From AC-32 sp963754265 (GTDB lineage: Bacteria > Actinomycetota > Thermoleophilia > Gaiellales > Gaiellaceae), in NCBI GenBank assembly GCA_963754265.1, contig CAVWFB010000016.1:248001-312000 (forward strand): DNA of 64,000 nt, read 5' to 3'. Below, in pieces: positions 49,265-58,586 of this stretch; within the stretch, counting starts at the first letter, position 1; every line of letters starts with the position of its first letter. The notes beneath the pieces are model-generated. The model ran no database searches. It saw only the letters and a list, made by a program, of their open reading frames with translations, and had not been told where the DNA came from. A program made the translations under genes and the position numbers.

Positions 49265-50146
49265 CTACCCGAGCGGCGGGAGCTCGAGCGGGCCGAGGAA
49301 CTCGACCTCGTGCCGTAGCTCGATGCCGAATTGCTCGAGCGCGCGTCTTCGGGACTCGACCATGAGCGCGATTGCGTCGGCCGTCCGTGCTCCGTCCGCG
49401 TTCTCGATGAAGTTCGCGTGACGCGGCGAGATCTGGGCTCCTCCGATCCGGTGGCCCTTCAGTCCGCAGGCCTCGAGCATCCGGCCCGCGGTCAGCTCGT
49501 GCTCGGGGTTCTTGAAGACGCTCCCGAAGGTCCGTTTGTTCGTGGGTTGCGCGGCCTTGCGCAGGGCCTGGAGGCGCGCGACGTTCGCCTTGATCTGCTC
49601 CTCCGGCAGCGGCGAGAGCGTGAACTCCGCTCGCGCGACGACCTGCCCGTGGCGAAGACCGGAGTGCCGGTAGTTGAGCCCGAGCTCCTCCGGAGACGAC
49701 CAGCGGGCCCCGTCCGCGTCCACGACGAGCGCGCGGTCGAGAATCGTCGCCCAGTCGCTGCCGTATGCCCCGGCGTTCATCCACACACCGCCGCCGATCG
49801 TGCCGGGGATCGCACAGGCGAACTCGAAGCCGCCCAGGCCGGCTGCCCGTACACGGTGGAGGCAGACCGCGTTCGCGGCGCCGCCGCCGGCGAGCAGTCG
49901 CTCCCCCTCCACCGTGGCCTCCGCGAGCTCGCCGCCGAGCTTCAGCACCAGGCCGGCAAACCCCTCGTCGGCCACGAGCAGATTCGACCCGAGCCCGACC
50001 GTCGCAACGGGCGATTCCCGCTCGACCGCCCAGGCGAGTGCCTCCTGAAGCTCCTCGAGCGTTTCCGGACGCGCGAAGGCGGCCGCAGGGCCGCCCGTGC
50101 CCAGGGTGGTGAAGCGCGCGAGGGCGACGCTCTGCTCGAGGTTCAC
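49265..50146 (-). CDS. murB: UDP-N-acetylmuramate dehydrogenase
   Basis: A 293-residue flavoprotein reducing UDP-GlcNAc-enolpyruvate in peptidoglycan precursor synthesis. FAD-binding VGLGSNLLVADEGF and IPGTIGGGVWMNAGAYG are present, and the catalytic Ser is in GSVFKNP. It is the short (type II) form. The GTG start overlaps the murC stop by 4 bases. Confidence 0.95.
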   Translation of the reverse strand: MNLEQSVALARFTTLGTGGPAAAFARPETLEELQEALAWAVERESPVATVGLGSNLLVADEGFAGLVLKLGGELAEATVEGERLLAGGGAANAVCLHRVRAAGLGGFEFACAIPGTIGGGVWMNAGAYGSDWATILDRALVVDADGARWSSPEELGLNYRHSGLRHGQVVARAEFTLSPLPEEQIKANVARLQALRKAAQPTNKRTFGSVFKNPEHELTAGRMLEACGLKGHRIGGAQISPRHANFIENADGARTADAIALMVESRRRALEQFGIELRHEVEFLGPLELPPLG

Positions 50147-51369
50147 GCGAGCTCCTCTAGCAGCAGCGGCCCCGCCCGTTCGATGTCGCCGGCGCCGATC
50201 GTGAGCACCAGGTCGCCCGGCCGCACCCGCCGCGAGACGAACCGGACCGCATCCTCGAGCTCCGGTGTCCAGGCGAGCGGCATCCCCGGGCGCTCCGCCG
50301 CGAGCGCCTCGACGACGAGCCTGCCCTCCACGCCGGCGACGGGTTCCTCCCGCGCCGCGTAGACGCTGGTGACGGCGACCGCGTCGGCCGCCGCGAGAGC
50401 GTGCGCGAGCTCGTGAGCAAGATGGCGGGTGCGGGAGTAGAGGTGCGGCTGGAAGAGGACGAGCACGCGCCCCGAGCCCGCGGTGTCCCGAGCAGCCGCC
50501 AGGGTGGCCGCGATCTCACGGGGGTGGTGGCCATAGTCGTCGTAGACGGCGACCCCGCGCGCTTCCCCGCGCCGCTCGAACCGGCGCCCCACGCCCGAGA
50601 ACTCGGGCAAGACGCGCTCGGCGTCGTCCCGCTCGACTCCTGCGAGCTCAAGCGCGGCCAACGCCACCGCGGCGTTGCGCCGGTTGTGCTCGCCGGCAAG
50701 CGCGAGCTCGAGGTCGACCGGCTCCAGCTCGTCCCCCCGGACGGATTCCGGCGCCAGGGCAAGCCACCGGTCGAAGAGCTCCCGTACCTCGTTCTCCGAC
50801 GCGAAGGTCGCATGGTGGTCGAGGTCGACGTTGGTGAGGACCGCGATCCGAGGGCGCAGCAGCTCGAGGGAGCGGTCCGACTCGTCGCCCTCTGCCACGA
50901 GCCAACCCTCTCCGGCGCGGGCGTTCCCGTCCAGCTGAGGGATCTCGCCGCCGATCAGGAACGCGGGGTCGAGCCCGAGCCGGTCGAGCACGAAGGCGAT
51001 CATCCCCGTGGTCGTCGTCTTGCCGTGGGCGCCGGCAACCACGATCGAGGGGCGCATCGCGACGAGCTCGGCGAGCAGCTCCCCGCGCCTGAGCGTCTTG
51101 GCGTCGCGCGCGCGCGTGACTTCTAATTCGGGGTTGTCCTCTCCGATCGCGCTGGAGACGACGACCTCGGCGCCCTCGGGGACGCTCGCCGCGTCGTGCC
51201 CGATCGCTACCTGAATCCCGGCCGCCTCGAGCCGGTCGACGTATGACGATCGCGCTCGATCGGACCCTCCCACCTCCGCTCCCCACGCACGCGCAACGAG
51301 AGCGAGGGCGCTCATACCCGCGCCGCCGATGCCCACGAACCAGAAGCGCCTACCCTCGAGCGGACGCAA
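50143..51369 (-). CDS. murC: UDP-N-acetylmuramate-L-alanine ligase
   Basis: A 408-residue Mur ligase adding the first amino acid of the stem peptide. The N-terminal FVGIGGAGMSALA binds the nucleotide sugar, AGAHGKTTTTGM is the ATP loop, and YDDYGHHPREI is the MurC hallmark. The TTG start at 51369 overlaps murG by 20 bases and has a GGAG 10 bases upstream. It is a little shorter than usual (about 460), mostly at the C-terminus. Confidence 0.95.
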   Translation of the reverse strand: MRPLEGRRFWFVGIGGAGMSALALVARAWGAEVGGSDRARSSYVDRLEAAGIQVAIGHDAASVPEGAEVVVSSAIGEDNPELEVTRARDAKTLRRGELLAELVAMRPSIVVAGAHGKTTTTGMIAFVLDRLGLDPAFLIGGEIPQLDGNARAGEGWLVAEGDESDRSLELLRPRIAVLTNVDLDHHATFASENEVRELFDRWLALAPESVRGDELEPVDLELALAGEHNRRNAAVALAALELAGVERDDAERVLPEFSGVGRRFERRGEARGVAVYDDYGHHPREIAATLAAARDTAGSGRVLVLFQPHLYSRTRHLAHELAHALAAADAVAVTSVYAAREEPVAGVEGRLVVEALAAERPGMPLAWTPELEDAVRFVSRRVRPGDLVLTIGAGDIERAGPLLLEELA

Positions 51370-52426
51370 GTCCGATCAGCTCCTCGGCGATCTCCTCAGC
51401 GGCATCGGGCCGGGATGCGCGCCGCATCGCCGTGCTCATCTCCTCGAGCCGCCGTGAATCCCCGAGCAGCGAGCGCACGACCTCCGGCACGCGCCCGAGC
51501 TCGCCCTCCGGCACGAGAATGGCGCCCCCGGCAGTCTGGAAATACCGCGCGTTCTTGGTCTGGTGGTCGGCGGTTGCGAGCGGGTAGGGAACGAGGATCG
51601 CCGGTTTCCCTGCGGCCGCCAGCTCCCAGACGCCACCTCCCGCCCGTGAGAGCGCGAGATCCGCCGCGCCGAGCGCCGCACCGTAGTCGTCGGTGAACGG
51701 AAGCAGCCGGTAGTCCGAACGCGTGACACGCCGGCGAAGACGCTCGTACTCGTTCTCGCCGCTGAGGTGCAGGACCGCCGGGCCTGCGGCCCCGAAGCTC
51801 TCGATCGCGACGTCGTTCAGCGCGCGGGCGCCCAGGCTGCCTCCGGCCACGAGCAGCACCGTTCCTTCTTCGGGGAGCTCGAAGCGGCGGCGAGCCTCCT
51901 CCCGCGGCAGCGGGTGCGAGCGCTCGGGTATCGGCCGGCCGGTGACCCGGTACTTCGGCGGCTTGCGTCCGGGGATCGGGAAGGAGAGGAAGACGCGCCT
52001 CGCAAACGGCGCAGCGAGCCGGTTGGCTAGGCCGAGATGCGCGTCGGCCTCCATCAGCGCGGCGGGGATCCGCCGCCGTGCCGCCGCGAGCACCATGGGG
52101 CCGCTGACATAGCTCCCGCCGCCGAGGACGACATCCGGCCGTCGCCGCGCCAGGATCCGCTCGCAGGCCGCCGGAGCGGCGAGCGAGTGCAGGGCCGCGC
52201 GGGCCTGCGCGAGCCCTGGCCGCCGCGGCAGCCCGCTCACGCGGAAGGTGTCGAGCTCGAAGCCGGCCTCAGGGACGAGACGCGCTTCTGCGCGACCCGG
52301 CGACCCGGCGAACGTCACGAGTGCTCCGCGACCGCGCAGCGCCTCCGCGACTGCGAGGGCGGGCAGCACGTGCCCGGCCGTCCCCCCGGTCGCGATCAGA
52401 AACGCTGGCGCTCTTGGCTCCGGCAT
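51350..52426 (-). CDS. murG: UDP-GlcNAc transferase to lipid I (MurG)
   Basis: A 358-residue glycosyltransferase making lipid II on the inner membrane face. The first G loop is IATGGTAGHVLPALAVA, the second is LLVAGGSLGARALND, and the donor-binding region is ALSRAGGGVWELAAAGKPAILVPYP. The ATG at 52426 starts the conserved protein. Its first 158 bases also encode the Arg-rich end of FtsW in another frame. Confidence 0.95.
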   Translation of the reverse strand: MPEPRAPAFLIATGGTAGHVLPALAVAEALRGRGALVTFAGSPGRAEARLVPEAGFELDTFRVSGLPRRPGLAQARAALHSLAAPAACERILARRRPDVVLGGGSYVSGPMVLAAARRRIPAALMEADAHLGLANRLAAPFARRVFLSFPIPGRKPPKYRVTGRPIPERSHPLPREEARRRFELPEEGTVLLVAGGSLGARALNDVAIESFGAAGPAVLHLSGENEYERLRRRVTRSDYRLLPFTDDYGAALGAADLALSRAGGGVWELAAAGKPAILVPYPLATADHQTKNARYFQTAGGAILVPEGELGRVPEVVRSLLGDSRRLEEMSTAMRRASRPDAAEEIAEELIGLASARG

Positions 52427-53501
52427 CGCCCGCGATGTTAAGGAGGATGCCAACCGACGCGAGCGCCACCACGAGGCTCGACCCGCCGTAGGAGACGAAC
52501 GGGAGCGGGATCCCGGTCAGCGGCGCGAGGCCCATCACGGCGGCGAGGTTGATCGCCGCCTGGCCGGAGACGAGCACGGTCAACCCGGCCGCCAGGCGCT
52601 TGCCGAACGGGTCCCTGCACTGGAGCGCGATCTTGAGGCCGACGTAGGCGAACGTGCAGTAGGCGAGGATCACCGCGGCCGCGCCGACGAGGCCGAGCTC
52701 CTCACCGATGATCGCGAAGATCATGTCGGTGTGAGCCTCGGGCAGGTAGTTGGCCTTCTGGACGCTCTGCCCGAGACCGACGCCGAAGATGCCGCCTGAG
52801 CCGAGGCCGATCATCGCCTGGACGGTCTGGAAGCCCGCCCCCTGTGCGTCCTGCCACGGGTTGAGGAAGCTGAAGATGCGTGCCCGCCGGTAGGGCTCGA
52901 ACCAGATCGCGAGGAGGCCGAGGGCGGCGGCGATTCCGAGCCCGCCCCCGAGCGTCCGCCCGGGCGTGCCGGCAACGAGAAGCATCGCGGCCAGCATCGC
53001 GACGATCGCGATCGCGGTCCCCAGGTCGGGCTCGAGGAGCAGCAGCCCGCAGAAGACCACGGTCAGGAGGCCGACCGGCCGCCACAGCTCGGAGAGCGAC
53101 TGCGGAGGCCGCCGGCGAGCGAGATAGGAGGCCGCCCAGATCGCAAGCGCGAGCTTTGCGAGCTCCGACGGCTGGAACACGGCAGGGCCGAAGGTCAACC
53201 AGCGGCGGGCGCCGTTCACCGACTGCCCGATCACGAGGACCGCGAGCAGCAGCCCGATGCTCGTCACCACCAGGACAGGAGCAAGCCGGCGCAAGACGTG
53301 GAAGTCGAGACGTGACGTGACGACCATCAGCGCGATCCCCAGCACGGCATAGATCGCCTGGCGCTTGAGGTAGTAGGCGGGGTCGCCGTTGGCAAGCGCG
53401 GCCGACGCCGAGGTGGCGCTGTAGACCATCACGAGACCGAAGGCGACGAGGCCCAGGGTCACGAGAATCAGGACACTCGATTCGAGTTGCCCGCGCTTCA
53501 C
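52269..53501 (-). CDS. ftsW: Septal peptidoglycan polymerase FtsW
   Basis: A 410-residue SEDS glycosyltransferase with about ten membrane helices. VMVYSATSASA, GARRWLTFGPAVFQPSELAKLALA and IPLPFVSYGGSSL are family signatures. After the last conserved residues (VGILLNIA, about residue 357) comes a 50-residue Arg-rich tail encoded inside murG. The tail may be real or may mark a lost stop. The GTG at 53501 overlaps the murD stop by 4 bases. Confidence 0.93.
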   Translation of the reverse strand: MKRGQLESSVLILVTLGLVAFGLVMVYSATSASAALANGDPAYYLKRQAIYAVLGIALMVVTSRLDFHVLRRLAPVLVVTSIGLLLAVLVIGQSVNGARRWLTFGPAVFQPSELAKLALAIWAASYLARRRPPQSLSELWRPVGLLTVVFCGLLLLEPDLGTAIAIVAMLAAMLLVAGTPGRTLGGGLGIAAALGLLAIWFEPYRRARIFSFLNPWQDAQGAGFQTVQAMIGLGSGGIFGVGLGQSVQKANYLPEAHTDMIFAIIGEELGLVGAAAVILAYCTFAYVGLKIALQCRDPFGKRLAAGLTVLVSGQAAINLAAVMGLAPLTGIPLPFVSYGGSSLVVALASVGILLNIAGDAGAKSASVSDRDRGDGRARAARPRSRGGAARSRSTRDVRRVAGSRRSASRP

Positions 53502-54655
53502 CCGGACAGGTTCTGCACCAGCCTCCTGAACTCCTCGCCCCGCTCCTCGAAGTCGCGGAACTGGTCGTAGCTCGCGCAAGCCGGCGACAGGAGCACGACG
53601 TCTCCCGCGTCGGCCTCGATCGCTCGTAGGGCGCCCGCCAGATCGCCGTCGCGCCGGGCCTCCGGGATCGCCTCGGCGAGCTCGCCTGCGGTCTCCCCGA
53701 TCAGGTGGACGCTCTTCACGTTCGGCCCGATCGCGGCCCCGAGCGGCCCGAAGTCCTCGCCCTTACGCGAGCCGCCGAGGATCAGGTGCAGGGGCTCGTT
53801 CTCGTAGGCGGCGAGCGCCTTGAGCGCCGCGGCGACATTGGTCGCCTTCGAATCGTTCACATAGAGGACGCCTCGCAGCTCGCGCACCGGCTCGAGGCGG
53901 TGCGGCACTCCCGGAAACGTGCGCAGCGCCTCGGCTATCGCCTCCTCGGAGATCCCGAGCAGGCGAGCCGCCGCGGTCGCAGCCGCGGCGTTCTCCCGGT
54001 TGTGCGCCCCTCGGATTCGTGGCTCGGCGGGGAGCGGGTCATCGGCGCCGAACTCGACTCCCTCGAGGCCGAGACCGCGTGGGACGACCTTTGCGCGCGC
54101 CCGCTCGAAGATCCGGAGCTTCGCGGCGCGGTAGGCATCGAACGAGTCGTAGCGGTCGAGGTGGTCCGGCTCGAGGTTCAGCAGGACCGCGACCTCGCAA
54201 GCGAGCTCGTGGACGTCCTCGAGCTGGAAGCTCGAGAGCTCGCAGACCACGAGCGCCCCGGTCGCGACCTGTCCGTCCAGCTCGGTCAGCGCGCGGCCGA
54301 CGTTGCCGGCCACGGGCGCACCGGTCATCACTCCCAGCAACTCGGCGGTGGTCGTCTTCCCGTTGGTGCCGGTGACCCCGACGAGCCGAGGCCGCAGCAG
54401 CCTGTAGCCGAGCTCGACCTCGCTCCAGATGGGCATCCCGCGCCGCCCGGCCTCGGCGACGAGGGGCGACTCCGGCGGTACACCGGGGCTCTTCACGAGC
54501 AGCTCGACCCCGTCGAGCAGCGCGAGATCGTCGTCGTTCCCGAGCTCACGGTCGGCGCCGACCACCTCCACCCCGCGCCGCTCGAGCGCCGCCGAGGCCG
54601 CCTTCCCCGATCGCGCGAGCCCGAGCACGAGCACCCGCTGCGGCAACGCAGTCAT
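53498..54655 (-). CDS. murD: UDP-MurNAc-L-Ala-D-Glu ligase
   Basis: A 385-residue Mur ligase adding D-glutamate. VLVLGLARSGKAA, the ATP loop GVTGTNGKTTTAELL, and NDSKATNVAAALKAL are family marks. The frame is open upstream, but the ATG at 54655 starts the conserved protein and sits 6 bases after TACCGT, so the gene likely has its own leaderless promoter in the 94-base gap after mraY. It is shorter than usual (about 450). Confidence 0.95.
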   Translation of the reverse strand: MTALPQRVLVLGLARSGKAASAALERRGVEVVGADRELGNDDDLALLDGVELLVKSPGVPPESPLVAEAGRRGMPIWSEVELGYRLLRPRLVGVTGTNGKTTTAELLGVMTGAPVAGNVGRALTELDGQVATGALVVCELSSFQLEDVHELACEVAVLLNLEPDHLDRYDSFDAYRAAKLRIFERARAKVVPRGLGLEGVEFGADDPLPAEPRIRGAHNRENAAAATAAARLLGISEEAIAEALRTFPGVPHRLEPVRELRGVLYVNDSKATNVAAALKALAAYENEPLHLILGGSRKGEDFGPLGAAIGPNVKSVHLIGETAGELAEAIPEARRDGDLAGALRAIEADAGDVVLLSPACASYDQFRDFEERGEEFRRLVQNLSG

Positions 54656-54661
54656 GCCGAA

Positions 54662-54667
54662 ACGGTA
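54662..54667 (-). promoter_or_regulatory. Putative leaderless -10 box of murD
   Basis: TACCGT, 6 bases, then the murD ATG. It would let murD and the genes after it be expressed independently of murE-mraY. Confidence 0.5.
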
Positions 54668-54749
54668 GATCCCGGCGTGCCGGCCAGCGGCGCAGACGGT
54701 CGAACCGGCAGAGCCCGCTCGACCTGAGCGCGACATCGCGAGTGACCTC

Positions 54750-55754
54750 TCAGCGGAACCCGGTGAAGTAGCGGTAGTACAGCGCGAAGCCGATCGCGCA
54801 CAGGATCCCGGTCACGATCCAGAAGCGCACCATGATCCTCGTCTCCGACCACGCCTTCAACTCGAAGTGGTGCTGGATCGGCGCCATCAGGAAGACGCGC
54901 CGCTTGAAGTACTTGAAGCTGAAGACCTGGATGATCACGGAGAGCGCCGCAACCGCGAAGATCCCGCCGATCAGGAGCAGCAGGAAGATCGTTTTCGTGA
55001 AGATCGCGAACGACGCGAGCGCTCCGCCGAGCGCCATGGAGCCGGTGTCGCCCATGAACACCTCAGCCGGCCACGCGTTGTACCAGAGGAACCCGATCGT
55101 CCCGCCGATCAGCGCCGCCGCGACGATCGCCAGGTCGAGCTTCGTGTCGAAGCGATGCCCCGGCGGCCCGGAGCGGATCCACGAGATCACGATCATCGAG
55201 GCAAAGGTGAAGAGCGCGATGATCACCGTCCCGGCCGCGAGCCCGTCCACCCCGTCGGTCAGGTTGACGCCGTTCGCGGCGCCGGCGATCACCAGGAAGA
55301 GCAGGCCGTACCAGGCCCAGGAGAGCTCGAGGTGGCCCGCGCCCGGGATGTAGACGTTCGTCGGCAGGTGCTGGTGCTCGGCAGCGATGCCCACGCCGAC
55401 GGTGATCAGGCCCAGCAGCAGCAGCTTCCAGCGGCCGTTGAGGCCGAGCGAGCGACGGTGGGTGAGCTTGATGAAGTCGTCGAGGAAGCCGATTGCGCCG
55501 CACCCGAGGGTGACGAAGAGCACCGTCAGGGCGGGCACCGTGTAGGTGCTGAACGCGAGGAAGGCGATCGAGGCGGCGAGCAGGATCAGCAGCCCGCCCA
55601 TCACCGGCGTGCCCTGCTTGGCGAAGTGGTGCTCGGGCCCCTCTTCCCGGATGTGCTGGCCGAACTCGTTGCGGCGCAGGAACTCGATGAACTTCGGGCC
55701 GACCAGGATCGAGATCAGCAGGGCGACGACCCCTGCGATCAACACCCGGCTCAA
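54750..55754 (-). CDS. mraY: Phospho-MurNAc-pentapeptide transferase
   Basis: A 334-residue membrane enzyme with ten helices making lipid I. GTPVMGGLLIL, GFLDDFIKLTHRRSLGL, NLTDGVDGLAAG and the MAPIQHHFELKAWSE loop are invariant family segments with the catalytic acids and His cluster. The TTG start overlaps the murF stop (TTGA). Confidence 0.97.
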   Translation of the reverse strand: MSRVLIAGVVALLISILVGPKFIEFLRRNEFGQHIREEGPEHHFAKQGTPVMGGLLILLAASIAFLAFSTYTVPALTVLFVTLGCGAIGFLDDFIKLTHRRSLGLNGRWKLLLLGLITVGVGIAAEHQHLPTNVYIPGAGHLELSWAWYGLLFLVIAGAANGVNLTDGVDGLAAGTVIIALFTFASMIVISWIRSGPPGHRFDTKLDLAIVAAALIGGTIGFLWYNAWPAEVFMGDTGSMALGGALASFAIFTKTIFLLLLIGGIFAVAALSVIIQVFSFKYFKRRVFLMAPIQHHFELKAWSETRIMVRFWIVTGILCAIGFALYYRYFTGFR

Positions 55755-56993
55755 GCGCTCACCGCCGCGAGCGCCTCGGCTACCCGCTCGAGCCCGACCG
55801 CGCGAGATGCCTTGACGAGGACGCAGTCGCCCGGTCGGACGGCCGCCTCGACCGCAGCCACGGCGCTCTCGGCGTCGGGCGCCCAGCTGGTGATCGGGAT
55901 CCCGGTCCCGCCGACGAGGTAGCCGCGGGCGAGCTCGCCCACCGCCACCAGTGCGGTCACGCCCTGGCGCTCGGCCTCGGCGCCGATCTCCTCGTGGAAC
56001 GCTGCAGCCCCGGGGCCGAGCTCGGCCATGTCGCCGAGCACCGCTACCCGCCGACGGTCACCTGCCGTTGCCGCCAGGTGCGCCAGCGCCGCCCGCATCG
56101 AGATCGGGTTGGCGTTGTAGGCGTCGTTGATCAGCAGCCCCCCGCCGGCGAGCGGGAGCTCCTCGTCGCGCCAGCGCGAGAAGTCGACGTCCGCCCGTTG
56201 CGGTCGCGGGAGTGCCAGCGCGTCGAGCGCGGCGAGGGCCGCGGCCGCGTTCGCCGTCTGGTGCCGGGCCGTGAAGTTGAAGCTCACACCGCCGACGATG
56301 GTGCGCCCGTCGTCTGGACCCGCCTCCGCTTCCCCGAGACGAATGACCTCGATGTCCTCCCGTTCGACCGGGAAGTCCATCGGCACGATCGCCGTGCCGC
56401 CCGCGGGCAGGGCGGCAACCAGCTCGCTCTTCGCACGCACCACGCCCTCGATCGACCCGACCAGCTCGAGATGGACGGGCCCGACGTTGGTGACGACGCC
56501 CACGTCGGGCCGCGTGATCGCGCAGAGCTCGGCGATCTGCCCGAAGCCGCGCATCGCCAGCTCCACGATGCAGACCTCGCGTGTCGGGCTCGAGGCGGCA
56601 GAGCGTGAGCGGGACGCCGATCTCGTTGTTGAAGCTGGCTTCCGCCGCGACCGTCCGGGCAACCGGGGCACAGAGGGCGGCGAGGATGTCCTTCGTCGAC
56701 GTCTTGCCGGTCGAGCCGGTGATGCCGACGACCTTCGCGCTCGACCGGTTGCGGACAGCCGCCCCAAGGGCCGCGAAGGCTGCGAAGGGCTCCCGCGGCA
56801 CGAGGGTCGCCGCGGCCCCTCGAACACGAGCGTCGTCGAGGAACTGGACGCCCCGGCCGACCGCAACGAACAGGTCTCCCGGCGCAACCCGGCGCGAGTC
56901 GACCTGCACACCGGTGATCTCGTCGGCGTGCGGCGCTCGCTCGAGCTCGCCCTCGACCACGGACGCCACCGCGTCAAGTCCGAGCGCGATCAC
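55751..56993 (-). pseudogene. murF: UDP-MurNAc-tripeptide D-Ala-D-Ala ligase, interrupted by a +1 frameshift
   Basis: MurF adds D-Ala-D-Ala to the precursor and is essential in walled bacteria. Frame one (56993 to about 56590) has QVDSRRVAPGDLFVAVG and the ATP loop VGITGSTGKTSTKDIL and ends its homology at PLTLCRLEP. Frame two, one base on, continues with TREVCIVELAMRGFGQIAEL and LLINDAYNANPISMRAAL to 55751. Removing one base from the GGG at 56586-56588 (CCC on the coding strand) joins them, giving about 413 residues. Because the gene is essential and otherwise intact, an assembly error or recoding is more likely than true loss. GTG start, 4-base overlap with murE. Confidence 0.9.
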
Positions 56994-58429
56994 GTCGGCG
57001 CTCCGAGGCGCCGCAACGCCTCCCGGGCGACGTCGCGGTCGTCGAAGGGGACGATGGCGTCGCCGAACTGCTGTCCCTGCTCGTGGCCCTTGCCTGCGAT
57101 CACGACGACGTCGCCTTCACGCGCGATCTCGATCGCCCGGGCGATCGCGTCGCGCCGGTCGGGCTCGACGTCGACGTCGGCCTCGGCGCCGGACACGATC
57201 TCGGCGATGATCGCCTCGGGCTCCTCGCTGCGCGGGTTGTCGGAGGTCACGATCGCCAGGTCCGCGAGCTCCGAGGCGATCCTGCCCATCAGCGGCCGCT
57301 TGCCCCGGTCCCGATCGCCTCCGCAGCCGAACACGCAGATGAGCCGGTTGTGGGCGAGGTCGCGCGCCGTGCGCAGGACGTTCTCGAGCGAGTCCGGCGT
57401 GTGGGCATAGTCCACGAGCACCGTGAACGGCTGGCCTTCGTCCACGGCCTCGAAGCGGCCGGGCACGCCGCGCAGCTCCTTGACGCCCTGCGCGATCGCC
57501 TCGTCCGGAATACCGAGCAGGCGCGCTCCGGCGACGGCGCCAAGCACGTTCTCGATGTTGAACCTGCCGCGAAGGCGCGTCTCGAGCTCGATCCCCGCCG
57601 CGGTGAAGCGGGCTCCACGAGGGCCCACCTCGAGGTTCTCCGGCTTGAGCTCGGCGTCCTCGGCGAAGCCGAAGGTCAACAGGCGCTGGTGGCCCTCGAG
57701 CTCCTGGGCCAGCTCACGCCCGTGCGCATCGCCGAGGTTGACCGCCGCCGGCGGACGGGTCTCCGTGAAGAGCCGGCGCTTCGCGTCGAAGTAGCGCTCG
57801 ATCGTGCCGTGGAAGTCGAGGTGGTCCTGGGTCAGGTTCGTGAAGACGAGCGCCGAGAAGCGGACGCGGTCGAGCCTGCCAAGCTCGGAGCCGTGCGACG
57901 TCGCTTCCATCGCGCAGCTCCGATCTCCGCCGTCGAGCATCTCCCGGAAGCTCCGCTGCAGGTCGATTGCCTCGGGCGTCGTTCGCAGGGCGCCTCGGCG
58001 CTCCCCGCCGACGCGGCTCTCGATCGTCCCGAGGAGACCAGGCCGTCGTCCGGCCGCGGCGAGGATCGAGTAGAGGAGGAAGGCGGTCGTCGTCTTGCCG
58101 TTCGTGCCGGTGACGCCCGCGACCTCGAGCGCCTCGGTGGGGCGCTCGAAGAACTCGTCAGCGGCAACCCCCATCGCGCGGCGCGGATCGGCTACGACGA
58201 TTTGTGGAACGTCGGGCTCGAGCGGTCGCTGGACGACGAGCGCCACGGCGCCGTTGGCAACGGCCTCCGCCGCGAACTCGTGCCCGTCGACACGGGTGCC
58301 CGGGACGCAGAAGAAGAGGGAGCCCGCGGTCGCGCTGCGGGCGTCGTACGCCAGGTCTGCGATCTCGACTGGAGCGCGTCCAACGACGTCCACGGGCGCG
58401 AGCGCAGCGATGACGCGCTCGATGTCCAT
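56990..58429 (-). CDS. murE: UDP-MurNAc-tripeptide ligase (probably meso-diaminopimelate adding)
   Basis: A 479-residue Mur ligase adding the third stem residue. The ATP loop is VTGTNGKTTTAFLL, and the specificity motif DNPRSE at about residues 396-401 predicts meso-diaminopimelate rather than lysine. The ATG follows TAGACT by 9 bases, so a promoter in the 154-base gap after ftsI is likely. That gap also contains repeat copy B. Confidence 0.96.
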   Translation of the reverse strand: MDIERVIAALAPVDVVGRAPVEIADLAYDARSATAGSLFFCVPGTRVDGHEFAAEAVANGAVALVVQRPLEPDVPQIVVADPRRAMGVAADEFFERPTEALEVAGVTGTNGKTTTAFLLYSILAAAGRRPGLLGTIESRVGGERRGALRTTPEAIDLQRSFREMLDGGDRSCAMEATSHGSELGRLDRVRFSALVFTNLTQDHLDFHGTIERYFDAKRRLFTETRPPAAVNLGDAHGRELAQELEGHQRLLTFGFAEDAELKPENLEVGPRGARFTAAGIELETRLRGRFNIENVLGAVAGARLLGIPDEAIAQGVKELRGVPGRFEAVDEGQPFTVLVDYAHTPDSLENVLRTARDLAHNRLICVFGCGGDRDRGKRPLMGRIASELADLAIVTSDNPRSEEPEAIIAEIVSGAEADVDVEPDRRDAIARAIEIAREGDVVVIAGKGHEQGQQFGDAIVPFDDRDVAREALRRLGAPT

Positions 58430-58438
58430 CGCGGCGCG

Positions 58439-58444
58439 AGTCTA
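58439..58444 (-). promoter_or_regulatory. Putative -10 box of murE
   Basis: TAGACT, 9 bases, then the murE ATG; the transcript would have a leader of only two or three bases. Confidence 0.4.
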
Positions 58445-58510
58445 CCAGGGGCCTCAGCCGTGCCGAGGCTGGTCGCGACGATCAGAACGGCTCGTTTGCA
58501 GCGCTTTTGG

Positions 58511-58586
58511 CACGCTCTCGGCACAGACACGCGCGCTGCCCGCGGATATGCTCGCCTCGGGGAGGAGGCCGGGCGAACCGTACTTA
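58511..58586. repeat. Dispersed intergenic repeat, copy B
   Basis: Closest relative of copy A (40332-40417), with a short deletion after CTCTCGGCACAG. It runs into the ftsI stop codon just as copy A runs into the hydrolase stop. TATGCT at 58547-58552 corresponds to TACGCT in the other copies. Confidence 0.75.
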
